Assembly (NCBI GenBank): GCA_947034895.1
Contig: OX344765.1
Coordinates: 25,363,001-25,427,000 of the forward strand
Source: Rhytidiadelphus loreus
Lineage: Eukaryota; Streptophyta; Bryopsida; Hypnales; Hylocomiaceae
Direction: 5' to 3'
DNA: 64,000 nucleotides
A model generated the notes under the pieces. It had not been told where the DNA came from, searched no databases, and saw only the letters and a program-made list of their open reading frames with translations. This document shows positions 41,290-55,744 of this stretch, one piece after another; position 1 is the first letter of the stretch; every line of letters begins with the position of its first letter. The position numbers were made by a program, and so were the translations under genes.

Positions 41290-44200
41290 AGATGACCTCT
41301 CCGGAACAGGCTCCCTGGACACCGTCTGTTCCTTGTCACAACCCGTCTCCTTCACTGGAGACGACACCCTCCTGATTGGAAATGGCACTCTGGAGATTCA
41401 ACCCAACGTGCTCATCGGTTGCGTCACGCCTGGGTGCAGTGTCACCATTCTTTTGAACGGAGACTTGAACCTCGGTGCGAATTCCACCGTGAGAAGCAGC
41501 TCGCTGTGGGTGGAAGCTGCGAATGTGAACGTCGGAGACCATGCGAGTCTGAATTGTAGTGCTTTTGGAGGCAAGCCGCCTTCGGGGGCGAGTGGGACGC
41601 CGTCAGGAGTGGACGGAGCAGGAGCTGGCCATGGCGGTCGAGGAGCTTCCTGTTTGAAGGATCCGAGTAAAGATCAGCGAGATGTATGGGGTGGGGACAT
41701 GTATGGCTGGTCGACTCTGATGAAGCCCTGGGACTTTGGCAGCACTGGCGGGACGACTGTCAAGTATAGTGAGCTTGGTGGGAAAGGAGGAGGCCGTGCG
41801 AATGTGACGGTGGTGGGGATTTTGGTCATCAATGGCTCGATTGAAGCGGATGGGGGCACGGTTGGGGGATCTGGGGGTGGGGGTTCTGGGGGCAGTCTTT
41901 TCGTTCAGGCTTCTCGAATGTGAGTCAGGTCCAAACTTCGTAAATGGGTCAAGTTTTTGGCTTTTGGGTGGTTGCAATGTCAATGACGATGTCGCCATTG
42001 GTTTTGGAGCCTCTACAGGTTATTTTATGGGCTAATTTAGACTGCACGAGTCGAAGCAACAAGCTTGAGATAACAAACTTAAAATTTGAACCCATGTCAT
42101 GTGCAAAGTACTCAAAACTAGGAGTTACTTTTTCGTTCCTGTTTGCACTTGACTTGTTTAGAGGGCCTCTTTAGATTGCACTGGCTGAAGCAGGGGGGTT
42201 GAGATGACAGGAAATCCTACACCTTGATTGGTGCAAAAATTAATTTTTAGTTTTGTTACCTCATTTTGTTTAATGTCGACTTTATACTAGAAAGAGGAGC
42301 GTGAAGAGGTGGTGATTTCATGGCTTCGATGGGGCAGACTAAAAATCAAATTGAGATAACAAGGTTTCAAGTTACCTCTTTTAGGTGGATTAGACGTTTG
42401 TAGCCATAAATGCGTCATAGGGGGTCATGAATGCAATGAATTATTTCCAACTTGTTATCTTATCCTTAGGTGCATACGATGGTTTTCCAAATTTTAAGCT
42501 TGTTCCTTCGGTCTGTGCAATCTAAAGCAACCCTCAGCCATTTATTCAATGCCGTCTTTCTGTCACATTTACTCCGGTAGAGGTTTTGACAACAGAAGAC
42601 CTAGTTCATCTTGGATGCAGAAAAGGGAACGGACAAATCAGTGCAATTGGTGGTTCTGGTCGAGGAGGTGCTTCAGGGGGTCGGATTGCCATCTGCTCTA
42701 TGAGGATTGATGGTGTGACTGTCCGCTATCATGGTTAGAACCTTCAGTCAAGACCACTATGCGCATTAGGTCCTCCCATTTTTAAGTTAAGATTTTGAGC
42801 TCTTAACCCCCGAAGGACCAAGGATTCATGGTTTAAAATGGCGAATTGATCATACTGTGAAAAATATAATTCAGATGGGGCCAAATTTCGTTTTACCAGA
42901 ATCAGTGAAGAACACGGCACGTGTTGGTAAAAAATCACATATAATTGGACAGAGGAAAGTCTCCACATGAACTACTCGAAACTTTTAAAATGAACATGAG
43001 GCCCAACTTGGTCCTCGAGGGGTTAATTTGTGCACATTGGAATAGAGAGATGCATCATTGTCTTGTTTTTTACCTGCAGGTGGTGATAGTTTCGCCTGTC
43101 CTCATAACAACGGAGCATCAGGCACACGCTACGATATTTTCTCCTCATCTTTGCGTGTCTCAAATGGCAACAAAGGAACTGTGACTGACACGCTGCTGTA
43201 CGAGTTTCCCAATCACCCTCTCTGGTCGGAAGTGACTGTGGAGAACAATGCCAGTGTTTTGGTTCCACTGCTCTGGAGCAGAGTGCAGGTACATGATCAA
43301 CTTTCTTTGGGTCTTCTATTGTGTTGGTTTTCTTCCCCTCTTCCTCCTGCAGTAGTTCTCCTTCGTCTGCTGCAATGCGGTTGCCAACATTTGTATTCTG
43401 GTTCACTCAGTCAGAGGATGTTTTTGTTTATGGAAGTTGATTATTCTCTGGATTATTCATGCCGGTTTCATAAGAAAGTTGATGATTTGGGAACCTTCCA
43501 GTCAATCTGACGACACAATTGGGTGTCGCTGGAATAGTCGACGCTTCTGTGCGTGCATATGAGGATTCCTCTTGGAGCGGTTCTTGAGGCGTCAACCATG
43601 TTTTTCTTAAAACTATTCTGAAACGACCGTTGAACATTGAAATATAGCCGGGTACTCCTTACGAGAGTTGCAATTGGTTATTTACTTCATGGTAGATATT
43701 GTGTGCAGGTTCGTTCTATGATAACATTGCAGTCGGGAGGTCTTCTTAGCTTTGGTCTGGCTATGTATTCAACCTCCGTGTTTGAGTTAGTCGCGGAGGA
43801 GGTGCTTATGAGTGATTCCACTATCAAGGTGTATGGGGCTCTCAAATTGACTGTAAAGATGCTGCTGATGTGGAATTCGACCATCAAAGTCGACGGCACT
43901 CCGGATGATTTCATGTTGGCTACCTCCACTATTGAGACGAGCAACTTAGTTATTTTACGGGTGATTATTCTGAACCTAAACCGAGTTTTAAACTTGAACC
44001 TCATTGTATGTGGTTAAACAGAAGTCTATTATTGTTGTTTTTCTGACTGGAAGTCATGATGTTTGTTTCAGGAAGGATCTGTGATCGAATCCAGTGCGAA
44101 TTTGGGAATTCATGGGCAGGGGTTGCTGAAGCTTTCTGGTCCTGGTGACTCTTTAAGAGCGCAACGACTATTTCTTTCGTTGTTCTACACTGTACATGTG

Positions 44201-47200
44201 AGTCGCGAGTCAGCTTGAAATTACTTTGGGAGTCATCTTTGAGGAATGACTCGATGAGCTTTTGTTATTTCCATTTCTTTAACTTATGTTTTCTTTGTCC
44301 GGTGCGTTTGCAAATCGAGTTTTTTGTTGAAGAGATGAGTTTGGTTGCGCAGGTCGCTAAAGGAGCACTGATGCAGGCGCCACTTGAAGTAGACTCTCCA
44401 ATTAAAGAAGGGTTAGTTTTTGCATCGCTACTTGCACCATCAGATCTGGAATTCAGAAAAGTGTGTCTGAGAGCTTCTCATCCACTCTGATTAGTTTCAT
44501 GACTTGATTTGTAAACATCACTGTGATTGGTTTCATTTTCTTATTGATAATGTTCAATACCACGAATGCAGAATCACAAAAGTATATTGTGATAACAACA
44601 TCTGCCCGGAAGAGATTCTTACGCCTTCTGAGGACTGTACACTCAACGTATCATCCCCATTGACGATGCAGGTACTCCACAGCATGACTTTGACGCTTCA
44701 CTGAGTTTATGCAAACAGACATCTTCTGTTCACCAAAATATCGTATGAAGTACTACAGTGACTCTGGGCTTCCATTCACAAATGCATGTTTTGAACTGGG
44801 CACCTATGAAATACTGTGGATATCAGTTGCGCTGAGATTTAACTCTGTATTTCCCGATAGTCAGACTTGTGTATGCGAAGACCTAATGGGGGCTTATGAT
44901 AGGTCATGTGACGTTATAAATACTAAGACCTTGCAGTGCTACGTGTCGTGATCTAATAATGTGAGGCCTTTAGAACTTGTGGCTCTAAAAGACAGATCTC
45001 ATTGTACTGAATTTTGATGATCGAATTGTTCAGATCTGCCGTGTTGAAGATGTGCACATCAATGGTACCGTCCTAGGAAGTGCCATTCATGTTCAGCGAG
45101 TCAAGACAATCTCAATCAGAGGCCGTCTTTCGGCGTCAGCTTTAGGTGTTTCTCTTTAGCAATTGCGTTGACATCTTTATTACATTAAGTTTTAAGGTGC
45201 CCAAGCTAAAATCAGAGAGTCCACTTTGGAAGAGTTAACATCGGTTATAGTAACTTTTAATACATATTTCTATTGTATTTAGAATTGTAGGTTATGATCT
45301 CTTCTTCAATTGGTATATTTTCTTCCCTTGTTCCTTTGTTGCTTCCTTAATGATTTATTTCAACTCCTATAATGGAAGCGACCTCTTTTGGCCATGTAAT
45401 ATGGGCATTAGAACACTTAGGGGCTAAGCTGTGACTCAAAATTCAAGGATTATTCTACATATTTATTCGATCTTTATTTTGCTTACTACATATTTATGCG
45501 TGCCGACTTTTGCAAATCTGTGAGCATCTAGATTTTTTAAATTGTTTGAAATAAGAAGAAGCCTCTACATGGTTTTGTGAAGGTTTCTATTCACTTATGT
45601 TTCATCAGTAATTCCTTGTCGTGAGCTTCCTTGCAAACTTTGCGTAGATTCATGTAGTGGATGAAACCTGTCAGGTTGCGAGGGAGGGCTTGGCAAAGGA
45701 GCATTTGAACCCGTTGGGGTCGGAGGTGGCGCGGGACATGGTGGGCGAGGTGGTCAGGGCTATTACAAAGGCAGCTTCTCAGCTGGGGGTGCAGTCTATG
45801 GCAACAATTCGCTTCCCTGTGAGTTCGGCAGTGGTAGTGGCAGTGGCAATGCAAGCTCTGGGGACTACACTGCCGGAGGCGGTATCATAGGTGAGCTTCA
45901 TGCTGTTCTTATGATTTCACTATCTTATCCCTTGGTCGTTATCTAGGTGCGGGAATAACTTCCTGCATCTTGGACATGCTATTTTCAACCAATTGCATAC
46001 TCATTCAGCATGACTTTGAATAAGCTTTTCAAAATATTTGTGTTCAGTTTCTTGAGGTAAGTGGTTCATACGTTCATCCGCGCAGACCCGAGAAGACATA
46101 TTATGTGTAATTTCTAGAGCCATGTTATTTGGATTAGTATATAGTCGACATTGAAGAAGACAAGGTAATACGAATAGAATTGATTTTTGCACCAATCAAG
46201 GACGAGGATTTCTTGTTCCTTCGACCTGTGTTATCCATAGTGGCCTTTAGTGAAGCAAGGGTGTAAATTAGAAGCGTTTTATGCTGTACAGCTGTCTATT
46301 ATGACGATGAGCATCTGTAAAAACTTCCATTGCAATCTATTGATCATTGCAATCTTATGACTTTTGGCAGTCATGGGTTCCATCGAACACCCTATTACCA
46401 AAGTGGAGATTTTTGGAGTCCTTTCTGCGGATGGCGGGAGTTTTAACTCATCACTTCGCGAAGGTGATGGAGGTCCAGAGATAGGTGACCCTGGCGGAGG
46501 CTCTGGTGGCAGTCTGCTTCTGTTTCTGCAGACTTTGCTAATGGGGAACGAGTCCATACTGTCCAGTGCAGGAGGCCACGGGGGTCGAGTGGGTGGTGGC
46601 GGTGGTGCTGGTGGTCGACTTCACTTCCATTGGTCCAACATTCCTACAGGGGTGGATTTCGTTCCCGTTGCTTACGTGAAGGGTCTCTATCACACCAGGT
46701 GCCCACCCGTTTCTTGTTTTGAGTTGAATGATTGGGTTCCTTCATAACAGATTCATTGAAGAATTCCATAATCAAATGAGTCAAATTTGAGTTCTAGTAA
46801 CTAGAGATTTCCACAATTAATTGTGGATGTGGATTTGCAAAGCTGTAATTTTTTTAGTAGAATGTTTGTCACTGTGTTTCCTAAACAACTTTAAATGCTG
46901 GATGAACTCATTCTCAACTTCTGACCTTTGTATAGAACACCTTATTGTGCACCTCCAATGTTCAAATTGATTAATAAAACGAGTTTGTGGAAGTTCATTT
47001 CTTTGCGTACGATTCCATACACTGTTCAATTGAAAGATAGTGCGAAAAGAAGAGATGATTGGAGATGTTGAAGTCGGTCATGACATCTAAATGTGTGAAC
47101 AGAGGGGGGAATGCTGGGGATGATAAATCCGAGGTAGGAGAGAATGGTACTATTAGTGGAGTTGATTGTCCACCTGGCCTCCATGGCATCTTCTGTAAGG

Positions 47201-50200
47201 TAATCAGCCTCTTCGATTCTCTGGTATCTCTTTTGTCACTTCTTGCAATAACAGCGTGGAGGGCACCTAGATTATAAGAATCAGGGGGGCTTGACTTTAG
47301 AGGTCTCTTCGTAGCTGATTTCAATGCTTTAAGAAATGAGAATACACTGGTATCCTTCAATTATGTTTTCAGAAGTCATGTACACTTATTATTAGGCACT
47401 TTTGGTTTTATTACTTGAGAGAGAATCAGCTTTTTTGGACATCAAATTTTGCGTGCATTAATTTTAAAAGTAGATTTTGTTGGTGCCAAACCGTTTTGGT
47501 TCAGATTTTGTCAATGGATTCCTCTCAATGCCTCTTTTCTATGTATGCTGGCATTCTTAATGTCATGAACCTCTTAGAAGCTGTAGCAGCAATTAGAAAA
47601 GTCCTGTTGAGATTGTCAAGTTACCACCCAGGGTTTCTTGGATAAAGTTCTTTCAGAAAGGAAGGCTGATCTGTTTTAGCTGCCGACTACCCTGAAGGAG
47701 TAGTTGAATTTGAAGCATGAGAATTTGGTATTATGATCAACATCAACCTGTAACTGCTGGCCTGATCAGCTTTGGATGTTATCATGACAGGAATGTCCAG
47801 TTGGAACGTACAAGAATGAGACTGGCTGGAAATCGGATTTATGCAAACCGTGTCCACCCGACAAACTGCCAAGCCGGGCTAATTACACTTATTCTCGTGG
47901 TAATTACCATCCCTTTTTTCTGGATTTGAGTAAAAAGTGCGATTACTATGGGCTACACTGGAGCTTACGTTGTTTTTTACTTCGGCTATAGCTTTTTTCT
48001 CGTAGTGGATGTTCAGTTATATTAAAGAAACATTGTAGGTGAACAAATACTATTTCGTTTTAGTTAAGTGAATTATGAATGATACTTTCATACAAACTTA
48101 GAGCCAAATTTTTGTAAAGATTTATTTGAGTAGTAATTTCACATTTTGGTGTAGCCCAAAGAGTCCTGTTTTTCCTTGTTTGCTGTATTGCACTTAATAG
48201 CTACTTTGAGTTGACATGATCTGCCTCGTGCCTATCACAGGAGGCGTCACAGAAGCAGCGTGCCCTTACCAGTGTATTTCAGACAAGTATCACATGCCAA
48301 ACTGTTACACTATGGTGGAGGACTTAATATATACGCTCGGTGGTCCTTGGTTATTCACACTTTTGCTCTCGGTTGTCATGGTTGTGTTGGCTTTGGTGCT
48401 GAGTGTTGCGCGGATGAAGTTGGTAGGCAATGACGACTTCTCTGGACCTGCTCCTACACCAAATGGGGCTCTCATTGATCATTCATTCCCATTCTTGGAA
48501 TCTTTAAATGAGGTTAGACCACTCTTTATTATCATTTATTACTTGATCACAACCGTTTATTGTCTCTCCCTCAAGGGAAGGGCTAAGCAATGGTCTGAAA
48601 TGTAGAAAGTTATGGTGCTCTATGAGAATGAGAAATGTTTTAAGAGCAATAGTAGCATGTTGGGGGCCAGCAATCCCCCAAGAACGAATTTTTATATGTT
48701 TAGTATAATTGTGGCATGTGTTTGCAGGAGTAGTGGCATTTTAAAATGATCAAATATGATTTTCAATTTTTGAATAAGTGAAGATTATCCTGAGGTTGTA
48801 CTGAGGATTATATGAAATACACGCATGAAAATTATACATTTCTACTTGGGTAGTCGCATTTAAGTAGCCTATGTTTCAAATCAAACTGTTGCCTGGAGGC
48901 CTATCCTGTGCTGAGGCTTATTTTGTGTTCTTTGATACAGGTGCTCGAGACCACACGAGTAGAGGAGTCTCAAAGCCACATACATCGCATGTACTTTATG
49001 GGCAATAATACCTTTGGCGAGCCATGGCATCTTCCTCATTCCCCTCCCGATCAGATCATGGATCTTGTGTAAGCAGCAATCTCCTATGGCTTCTACTTCA
49101 CAGTTATTAAGTTATCAAGTTGTGGTGTCAAAATGGCCCAAAAGAACCTTCTCAAACATGTGTCTTTGATTTGCAGCTATGAAGACGCTTTTAATAGATT
49201 TGCAGAGGAAATCAACTGTCTAGCAGCTTATCAATGGTGGGAAGGTTCAGTGCACAGCATATTGTCAGTATTGGCATACCCTTGCGCATGGTCATGGCAG
49301 CAATGGCGCGCACGGAAGAAAATTCAGCGACTGCGGGAGTATGTACGGTCAGAATACGACCATGCATGCTTGAGATCTTGCCGGTCACGAGCTCTGTATG
49401 AAGGTCTCAAGGTGATTTACTCTGAAGATAGCCAAGTTTTCATTTTTCCTTATTTCTGGAAGAGATGAACCCGACCTTGTTCCTTAGTTTGTCCTTCAGA
49501 AAAACAAGTTTTATGATTGGTTGTGTTTTTTCGTGTTGGTAAGATTTCTATGTGTAAGTTGACATTAAAGACTGACTTGTGCAGGTGGCAGCAACACCTG
49601 ACTTGATGTTGGCATACATTGATGTGTTTCTGGGAGGAGATGAAAAGCGACCCGATCTCCCTCCTAAGCTGATGCAAAGATTGCCAATGACCATTATTTT
49701 CGGGGGCGAAGGCAGCTATATGGCGCCGTATAACCTTCACAGCGACAACCTATTAACCAGCTTAATTGGACAGGTTCGCTAATGCATACACCATTGATTC
49801 CAGTTATGGTTGAGGAACTTCAATTACAACGGTAGGCACTTTCACGAGTTAATAAGACCATCCACCATTTTCTGGTTACCCAAGAAGTAAAAAAACGGAC
49901 AGAACTGCAGCGAGTGAGACTGGTTCGGAGTTTTTGAGTGGTGATTTTACGGTGGATTCCCCCGAGAGCTTGATTTCCAGCTGCTGCATGTGTTTACTAC
50001 AATTAGAAACACAAAAAATTCTGTGAGTCTTGTCCCCATTTCAAGAGGATTCCAACGCACTACAATATGTGTTATTTGGATATTGCCTGTAGCTTCCCAG
50101 AAGCATGGGTATTTTTTTTCTGTGAAGCTGCTGTATATTTATTCAACTACAGACCTATTTTAGCCTACCCAAGCTTTGTGGACTGCCCGTGGGGAAATTG

Positions 50201-52530
50201 ACTTATGTCAAGGTAGAAGTGATTATGTGTAATCTGTAGAATGGGATATTAGGTTTTTCTTAGCAACACTTTTACATCTGATGTGCCATTGATATTAGCT
50301 TTGGACGAGGTGTCCAGATTGATCGTTTTCTTTTGCGGACTATAATGTGTGGTATATTTTGTGATTGCAGGCTGTTCCTTCAACAATGTGGTACAGAATG
50401 GTAGCTGGTTTAAATGCACAATTACGAACTGTTCGCAGAGGGTCCCTTCGCAGCGGCTTGCTGCCTGTGTTGAACTGGCTAAATGCCGTTGGCAACTCAC
50501 GGCTATCCACTTTGGGTGTGCGAGTGGATATGGCCTGGTACCAAGCTACCACTACAGGCTACTACCAGCTTGGCCTAGTTGTGAATCCTGCTGACGAGGT
50601 ACCTCAGCCAATGCAGTTTCCAGATGAACCAAGTCCGGGTGGTTCTCCAAGGAGGTACTTTGCTTAAGCTTAGCAATTCTGTTTGGCGATAATTGGAGGA
50701 CTATTTAACGAAGTCGATAGAAGCTTTTCAGAGTTATTTCGTATTAGTGTATTCTTAACTGCTGGAAAGGGTATCTGACGGGATGGTAAAACGTTGTTTC
50801 TTAAAGTTTGCGATCTTACATCAGGATTTTGCTAACATTATCAACTTTATTACAGTATAAGCTACATGCCATCCGATGAAGATGGCAGGTTCAATGCGCC
50901 ACAGCAATGGCAATTTAGCCAAGGCTACTCGCAATATGGAGTATCTAGGCGACGAATCGGTGGTGCAGTTTTAGATACAAGTAATCTACGATCTCTGGAA
51001 GAGAGACGTGATTTTTGCTTTCCAGTATCGCTTCTCCTCAGGAATGCGAGACCTGTTGGTCATCATGTGAGTGATTTCAATTTATCTTCTTATCCACTGC
51101 TTTAATGACTTCTGCTATATCTTCTGCCTTCTTAATCCACTGCTTCTAGTATGTAGTGCATTTCTATGATGCTAAGTTGCTTTCTGGTCCTGTTGAAGAC
51201 ATGTGGAAATTATTTCTCTCCTCATCTTTCTCTTATCCCAGAGCGCAAAATCTGTGTCAAGATTTGCCTTATCCCGTGATCATTTTGACCGGGTAAGTGC
51301 CAATTTCTGTGGTGAAGATTGGGATGGGGATTTGATGTGTTGTCCTGTCTGCAGGCTTCTGTGGGCCTGGTGATCTCTTTGCTGCTGTTGGTGGATTTGA
51401 GCTTGACACTACTCATGCTACTCCAATTCTACTCCATATCTTTGGCAGCAATGCTGGGAATTTTGATGGTGCTTCCGTTTGCATCAGTAATTCCCAGTGC
51501 GGCTGGCCTGAACGCTCTTTTTAGCCACGGGCCGCGAAGATCTGCTGCTCTTGCACGAATTTATGCTCTGTGGAACATCACCTCGTTTGTTAATCTTGTG
51601 AGTTATCCATATCTCTCAGTATTCCTTACAAATGACCACTTAAGTGCCTGTATGATCATACAGGCACTTAAGTGCAAATTCAATCTCCATACTGTAATTA
51701 CTGAAATTAATTTTCCTGCATTTTCTGCTCGTAACCTCAAGACTTCCTGTCATGGCTTAGAAATTGTCCTCTCAATTTTCAAGTTGACCTGAAATCTCTA
51801 CCATATTCACGAGTGTATATACTAGGATCATTAAATGCTGAAATCTTTCCTGAACTTACATTAGTGTTGCAATTTTCTATTGCAGAGTACAGCATTTATA
51901 TACGGTTATATTCATTATGTTATGAAGCTTGGTGCTGCAACTTCTGATCTTCAAGGCTTCACCTCGTAAGATCCTTCGGAACACTTCAAATCTGTACTTG
52001 AATGTCCTATTTCCACTCAAGTCTTAAGAGCCCCAAGCCTCTTCTTCCATGTCTTTAGAATTTGAAATAAATGTTTATGGAATCTTCAAGGAAGGTAACC
52101 GCAAATAGAAATGGAAGAAAAGAATCATACCTTACATTTTTGCATAATAACAATATGTTTTGAAAGTTACTATAGTCAACCATTACCTTTCTAAGTGGAC
52201 TTCCTTCTTAAAATTGGGGTAAATAGAATCTGGGTACTTATGGATTAGGAGCCAGTTTCATGGGTACATTGTGCGGGTGCAGGGAATGCATTATTTGTCA
52301 TTTCAATTTATTATGATAAAAATGAAACTGGGTGTGCAATTAACCAATTTCTATTGGTAACACGCAGGGAAGAAGAAAATTGGTTTCTGTTTCCAGCATT
52401 GCTGGTTCTTGTTAAAGCTGTACAAGCGAGAATGATTGATCTTCATATTGCCAATCTCGAAATTCAAGACCGCACGCTATATTCAGAGGATGCCAACAGA
52501 TTCTGGGAGTCTTCAACCCAACCCTTTTAG
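41054..52530 (+). CDS. Large glycine-rich plant membrane protein of unknown function
   Basis: Twenty-one exons keep frame throughout and give 1463 residues: 41054-41919, 42621-42733, 43080-43288, 43709-43960, 44072-44197, 44353-44411, 44572-44671, 45034-45145, 45675-45890, 46371-46698, 47103-47199, 47791-47899, 48241-48512, 48941-49068, 49177-49411, 49585-49773, 50371-50654, 50856-51066, 51355-51597, 51886-51965, 52368-52530. It matches a conserved plant family of about 1400 residues (Arabidopsis At5g47020 type). After a signal peptide (about 1-26) comes a large Gly-rich extracellular part with N-glycosylation sites, then a Cys-rich EGF/TNFR-like stretch (about 794-862), a membrane helix (897-919), a conserved cytosolic region (SFPFLESLNE, YQWWEGS, RSEYDHACLRSCRSRALYEG, FLGGDEKR), and a C-terminal cluster of hydrophobic helices from 1303. 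Its function is not established. Confidence 0.94.
42803..43026. mobile_element. TTAA-flanked MITE inside intron 2 of the glycine-rich protein gene
   Basis: The ends TTAACCCCCGAAGGACCAAG and CTTGGTCCTCGAGGGGTTAA are inverted repeats (17 of 20 matches) bounding 224 bp, all within the intron 42734-43079. The terminal sequence is of the group A type (CCCC..AAGGACC), but the interior is much shorter. The splice sites on both sides are intact, with the acceptor 53 bases beyond the element. Confidence 0.8.
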
Positions 52531-55500
52531 TTTGTGAGGTCAGATTCTTCAGTTGACATTCAGGTTGAAGTGAACAAAATATTACGGAGTTAAAAAATCC
52601 TTCTGCCAAGGTTACTTGCGGTTTAGAGATGCAGAGTTCCATTATTTTTTTGTGTTGAGTATCTTGAAGGTCTTGTGGTTGCGATTGACTGCTTAGACGT
52701 TGCTTAGTAAAAGTTTTGGTAGACGTAGGACGAGGTAATATTGTAGTATGAAGGTACACACACAGGTGCTGTTTGAGTCGGAGATGCACCGACTCTTATT
52801 CTATTCTACAGGTTTCGCTTTATATTTGTAGCGCGGATTTCAGGGGTGCAATTTTTTAGTTTTTTGGTTTCTTAAATGTGATTAATGTTATTTAGTCAGA
52901 TTATATTGGTTGGAAAGGGTGCATTTAAGAACTGGCCCTCGCTAGAAGTCAAGTAGCGTTTTATTGTATAGTACAGATGTCACTAGCATAATTGATTCTT
53001 TGAGAATGTGACCTGATTTGATTTTTGTGCTTTTCCTGGTAGCGTCTTTTCTCAACCAAGGTATGAGCACCGTTTCGTTTGATTTTGAGTTCTTTGATGG
53101 TTGTGGATGTGCAATTGAATGAATGAGTTCGTTCATGTCAAATGAAAAAGAAGCATAAATTGAAAAGGACTACATGATTTTTGGGTTTGCCGATGGGTTT
53201 CTTTCCTAGCTTTAGTTGACAATGAAACCAATAAAGGACAAATCATTTCATGTATTGTGTATGATTGAGTTGATTTTATAACTTCCAAGAGTGCATATTT
53301 GTTCTATTTGTGATGATCTCAATGAGAAAATTGTATAGGATAACTTTCACATAAGCAACTATAGTTGGTTTCCTAAGTTAACCTCATGGAAGCATTTGAA
53401 TATATATCAGAGTTGTGCTTTGTGTTTTGGGGTCATTCCCCCCTTTGTTTTGCCTTTGGAAAGCATTTGAATAAACTTGTAAACATAATTGGCATGCCAT
53501 AGAAAAATTTAGTGTTGGAGGACAGTATTTATGTTTTCATCTTTGGATCTTATGCCTTTTTCCATCAATAAACAAAAGCTGCAATTTTAATAAATTGATA
53601 AAAGCTATAATCAATTAATAAATATTAAATTTGGGTGAGTTTCAAAAGGAAATTGCTTCAAAATTGATATGAAAGAGACCTTAAAACATTTTTAGAAATA
53701 TCACTTTGTAAGTATCATCTAATCTTGATGTTTAACACCTTATTTTTTGATGCAATTATAGAAACAATTGAGGAAGTCATATTTTTAACAAATTTAGATG
53801 TTAAACTATTTTTGGACCAATAGGTACATTCTTAACTTCATTGACATGTCACATTAGGGGTCAATGTCTTTATAAGGTTAATCATTAGACTAGTTCAATG
53901 TGTATATAATATCTTATTACAAATGTCGTATTCATTGGATCTTGTTAACCTTGAAAAGTCTAAAAGGACCTTTATTAATGTCCTCTAAATGATTTTATGA
54001 AGGCCTCTAGTAAGGATGGAAAAATAAATTCATCCAAGTTCTTTTAAAGGAGTTGTTTGAACTTATTTTCAATGAATAGGGTTGAAATTTCATTCCTTGT
54101 GATATTTTTGACTTTTCTATATAAAATATGGCAAATCTACAAATCACCTTATTATTGTAGTATATTTTGGCAATTTCTATTCAATTTTTTTATCTCAATT
54201 TTAGCCATAAACATGATTTTATTTGAATTTTGAACTCAACCAATGAAATGAAGCTTATCAAATCTAGTTTTATTCAAACTTGGAAAGTTGAATGATCCTA
54301 AAATTCAATATTTTATTGCAATTTGATTTGTAGTCTATAACCATAGATTGTTGATTTTCTAATTCTCTAATTACATAGTAAATTTATATGCACTATGATG
54401 TTCTACACTATAAGATATGCCTATAGAGAAGATTTTGGATTTTTGAAATATATTTGATACTTAAAATTATTTTTTTTTTCACCATTTATTCATAAATTCA
54501 TAGTAATTATATTTTTTCATTAATATACCTGGAGTTTTTATGACCTATAAAAGACATGTGATTACATCTTTGAAAAATATTAAGTGATTATAAAGAATTT
54601 TATTTATATATAGGTGCAAAATGAAAGAAGCACAAAGCAATGAATATTTTATCTTTTTCACTTTGTAGTGTGACATGCATTGTGGAATGTGGGTGAATTA
54701 TACTTATAGTTAATCTATATTTGCTCATCCATCCCTTTATCAAGCCAATATATGTTTCCATCCATGAGATTATCTAAAGCTTGTAAACTTCATCCACAAT
54801 TGGATGAAAATAAAAAGAATTGAGATGTTTTTGGCAATAATTTCATCCATCATTTCTTTCCCCAATGTAAACTACGGTAGCTAGTTCAAAAATGAAATAA
54901 GATTTTAGCAAAATTTTGCCAATAATTGAAAACGCATTGGGAATTGGAGAGTTGGACTCTGCAATTAGGACAATTGGTCATTGGCCGGTGCTTTGATTAG
55001 GGTTATTACTTAAACAATATGCCAAACCCTACTTAGGGCTTGGTTTTTGAAAAAATTGTTAATAAAAAGTTTTTTTGCATTTTTTTTGGAATGTTTCAAC
55101 CTACTAGACCCACTTCTATAGTGAATATGACTTGCTAAGCATTGCATTTAGGTTGCAAAGTCAAAGGACTGTTCACTTTTGCATGCCTTGATTGGACAAT
55201 TTGAGGCAAGCAACTAAACTGATGCTAAGCATCAAGGAGATTTTCTTTCCCCTTTGGATTGCTTACCAAGTAAGGAAAGGACATTTCAAGGTTAACTTAA
55301 ATGTATAATTACCTTGGGTTTTTATTTGACATAAGCAAAGGATCCCTTTATTGCAAGAAAAAAAGAAAAAAAGTACTAATTTGCAAGTGAACTGGGACAG
55401 GCAAGCAAAGCTAAAATATAGTATAAAGCAAACAAGAAATAAGGGTGCCAACCAGGTGGGGACCTTCTAAAGGCTTCTTCACATGCAATGACTCAACCAA

Positions 55501-55740
55501 AGGTAGAGCTCTAGGCACTAAGCAGCCAGGTCAAATCAATACCATATCATACTTCCAGATGAGGTCCATTAATTTCACCAAATAAAAACATCCACTTTTC
55601 TATTAATGTTCAGAATTAAGTGGCATGTGGCAACTAATGAATGAGGTGAACCACAAAGACAACCAATGTATGAGGGGAGACAACAAGACAAGTAGAATAT
55701 ACTTTTAGAAAAATAGTAAGTTGGGTTGATGGCAAGGAGA
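52531..55740. other. AT-rich gene-free region
   Basis: The first few hundred bases should be the 3' UTR of the glycine-rich protein gene. No coding gene, TTAA element or hairpin repeat was identified further on. The only shared sequence seen is the inverted retroelement-like tail at 55325-55360. Confidence 0.5.
55325..55360 (-). repeat. Possible retroelement 3' tail, inverted copy
   Basis: TTTGACATAAGCAAAGGATC followed by CCTTTATTGCAAGAAA is the reverse complement, slightly diverged, of 38826-38868. A purine-rich stretch and then GCAAGTGAACT follow, again matching the other copy in reverse. Confidence 0.4.
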
Positions 55741-55744
55741 ACGG

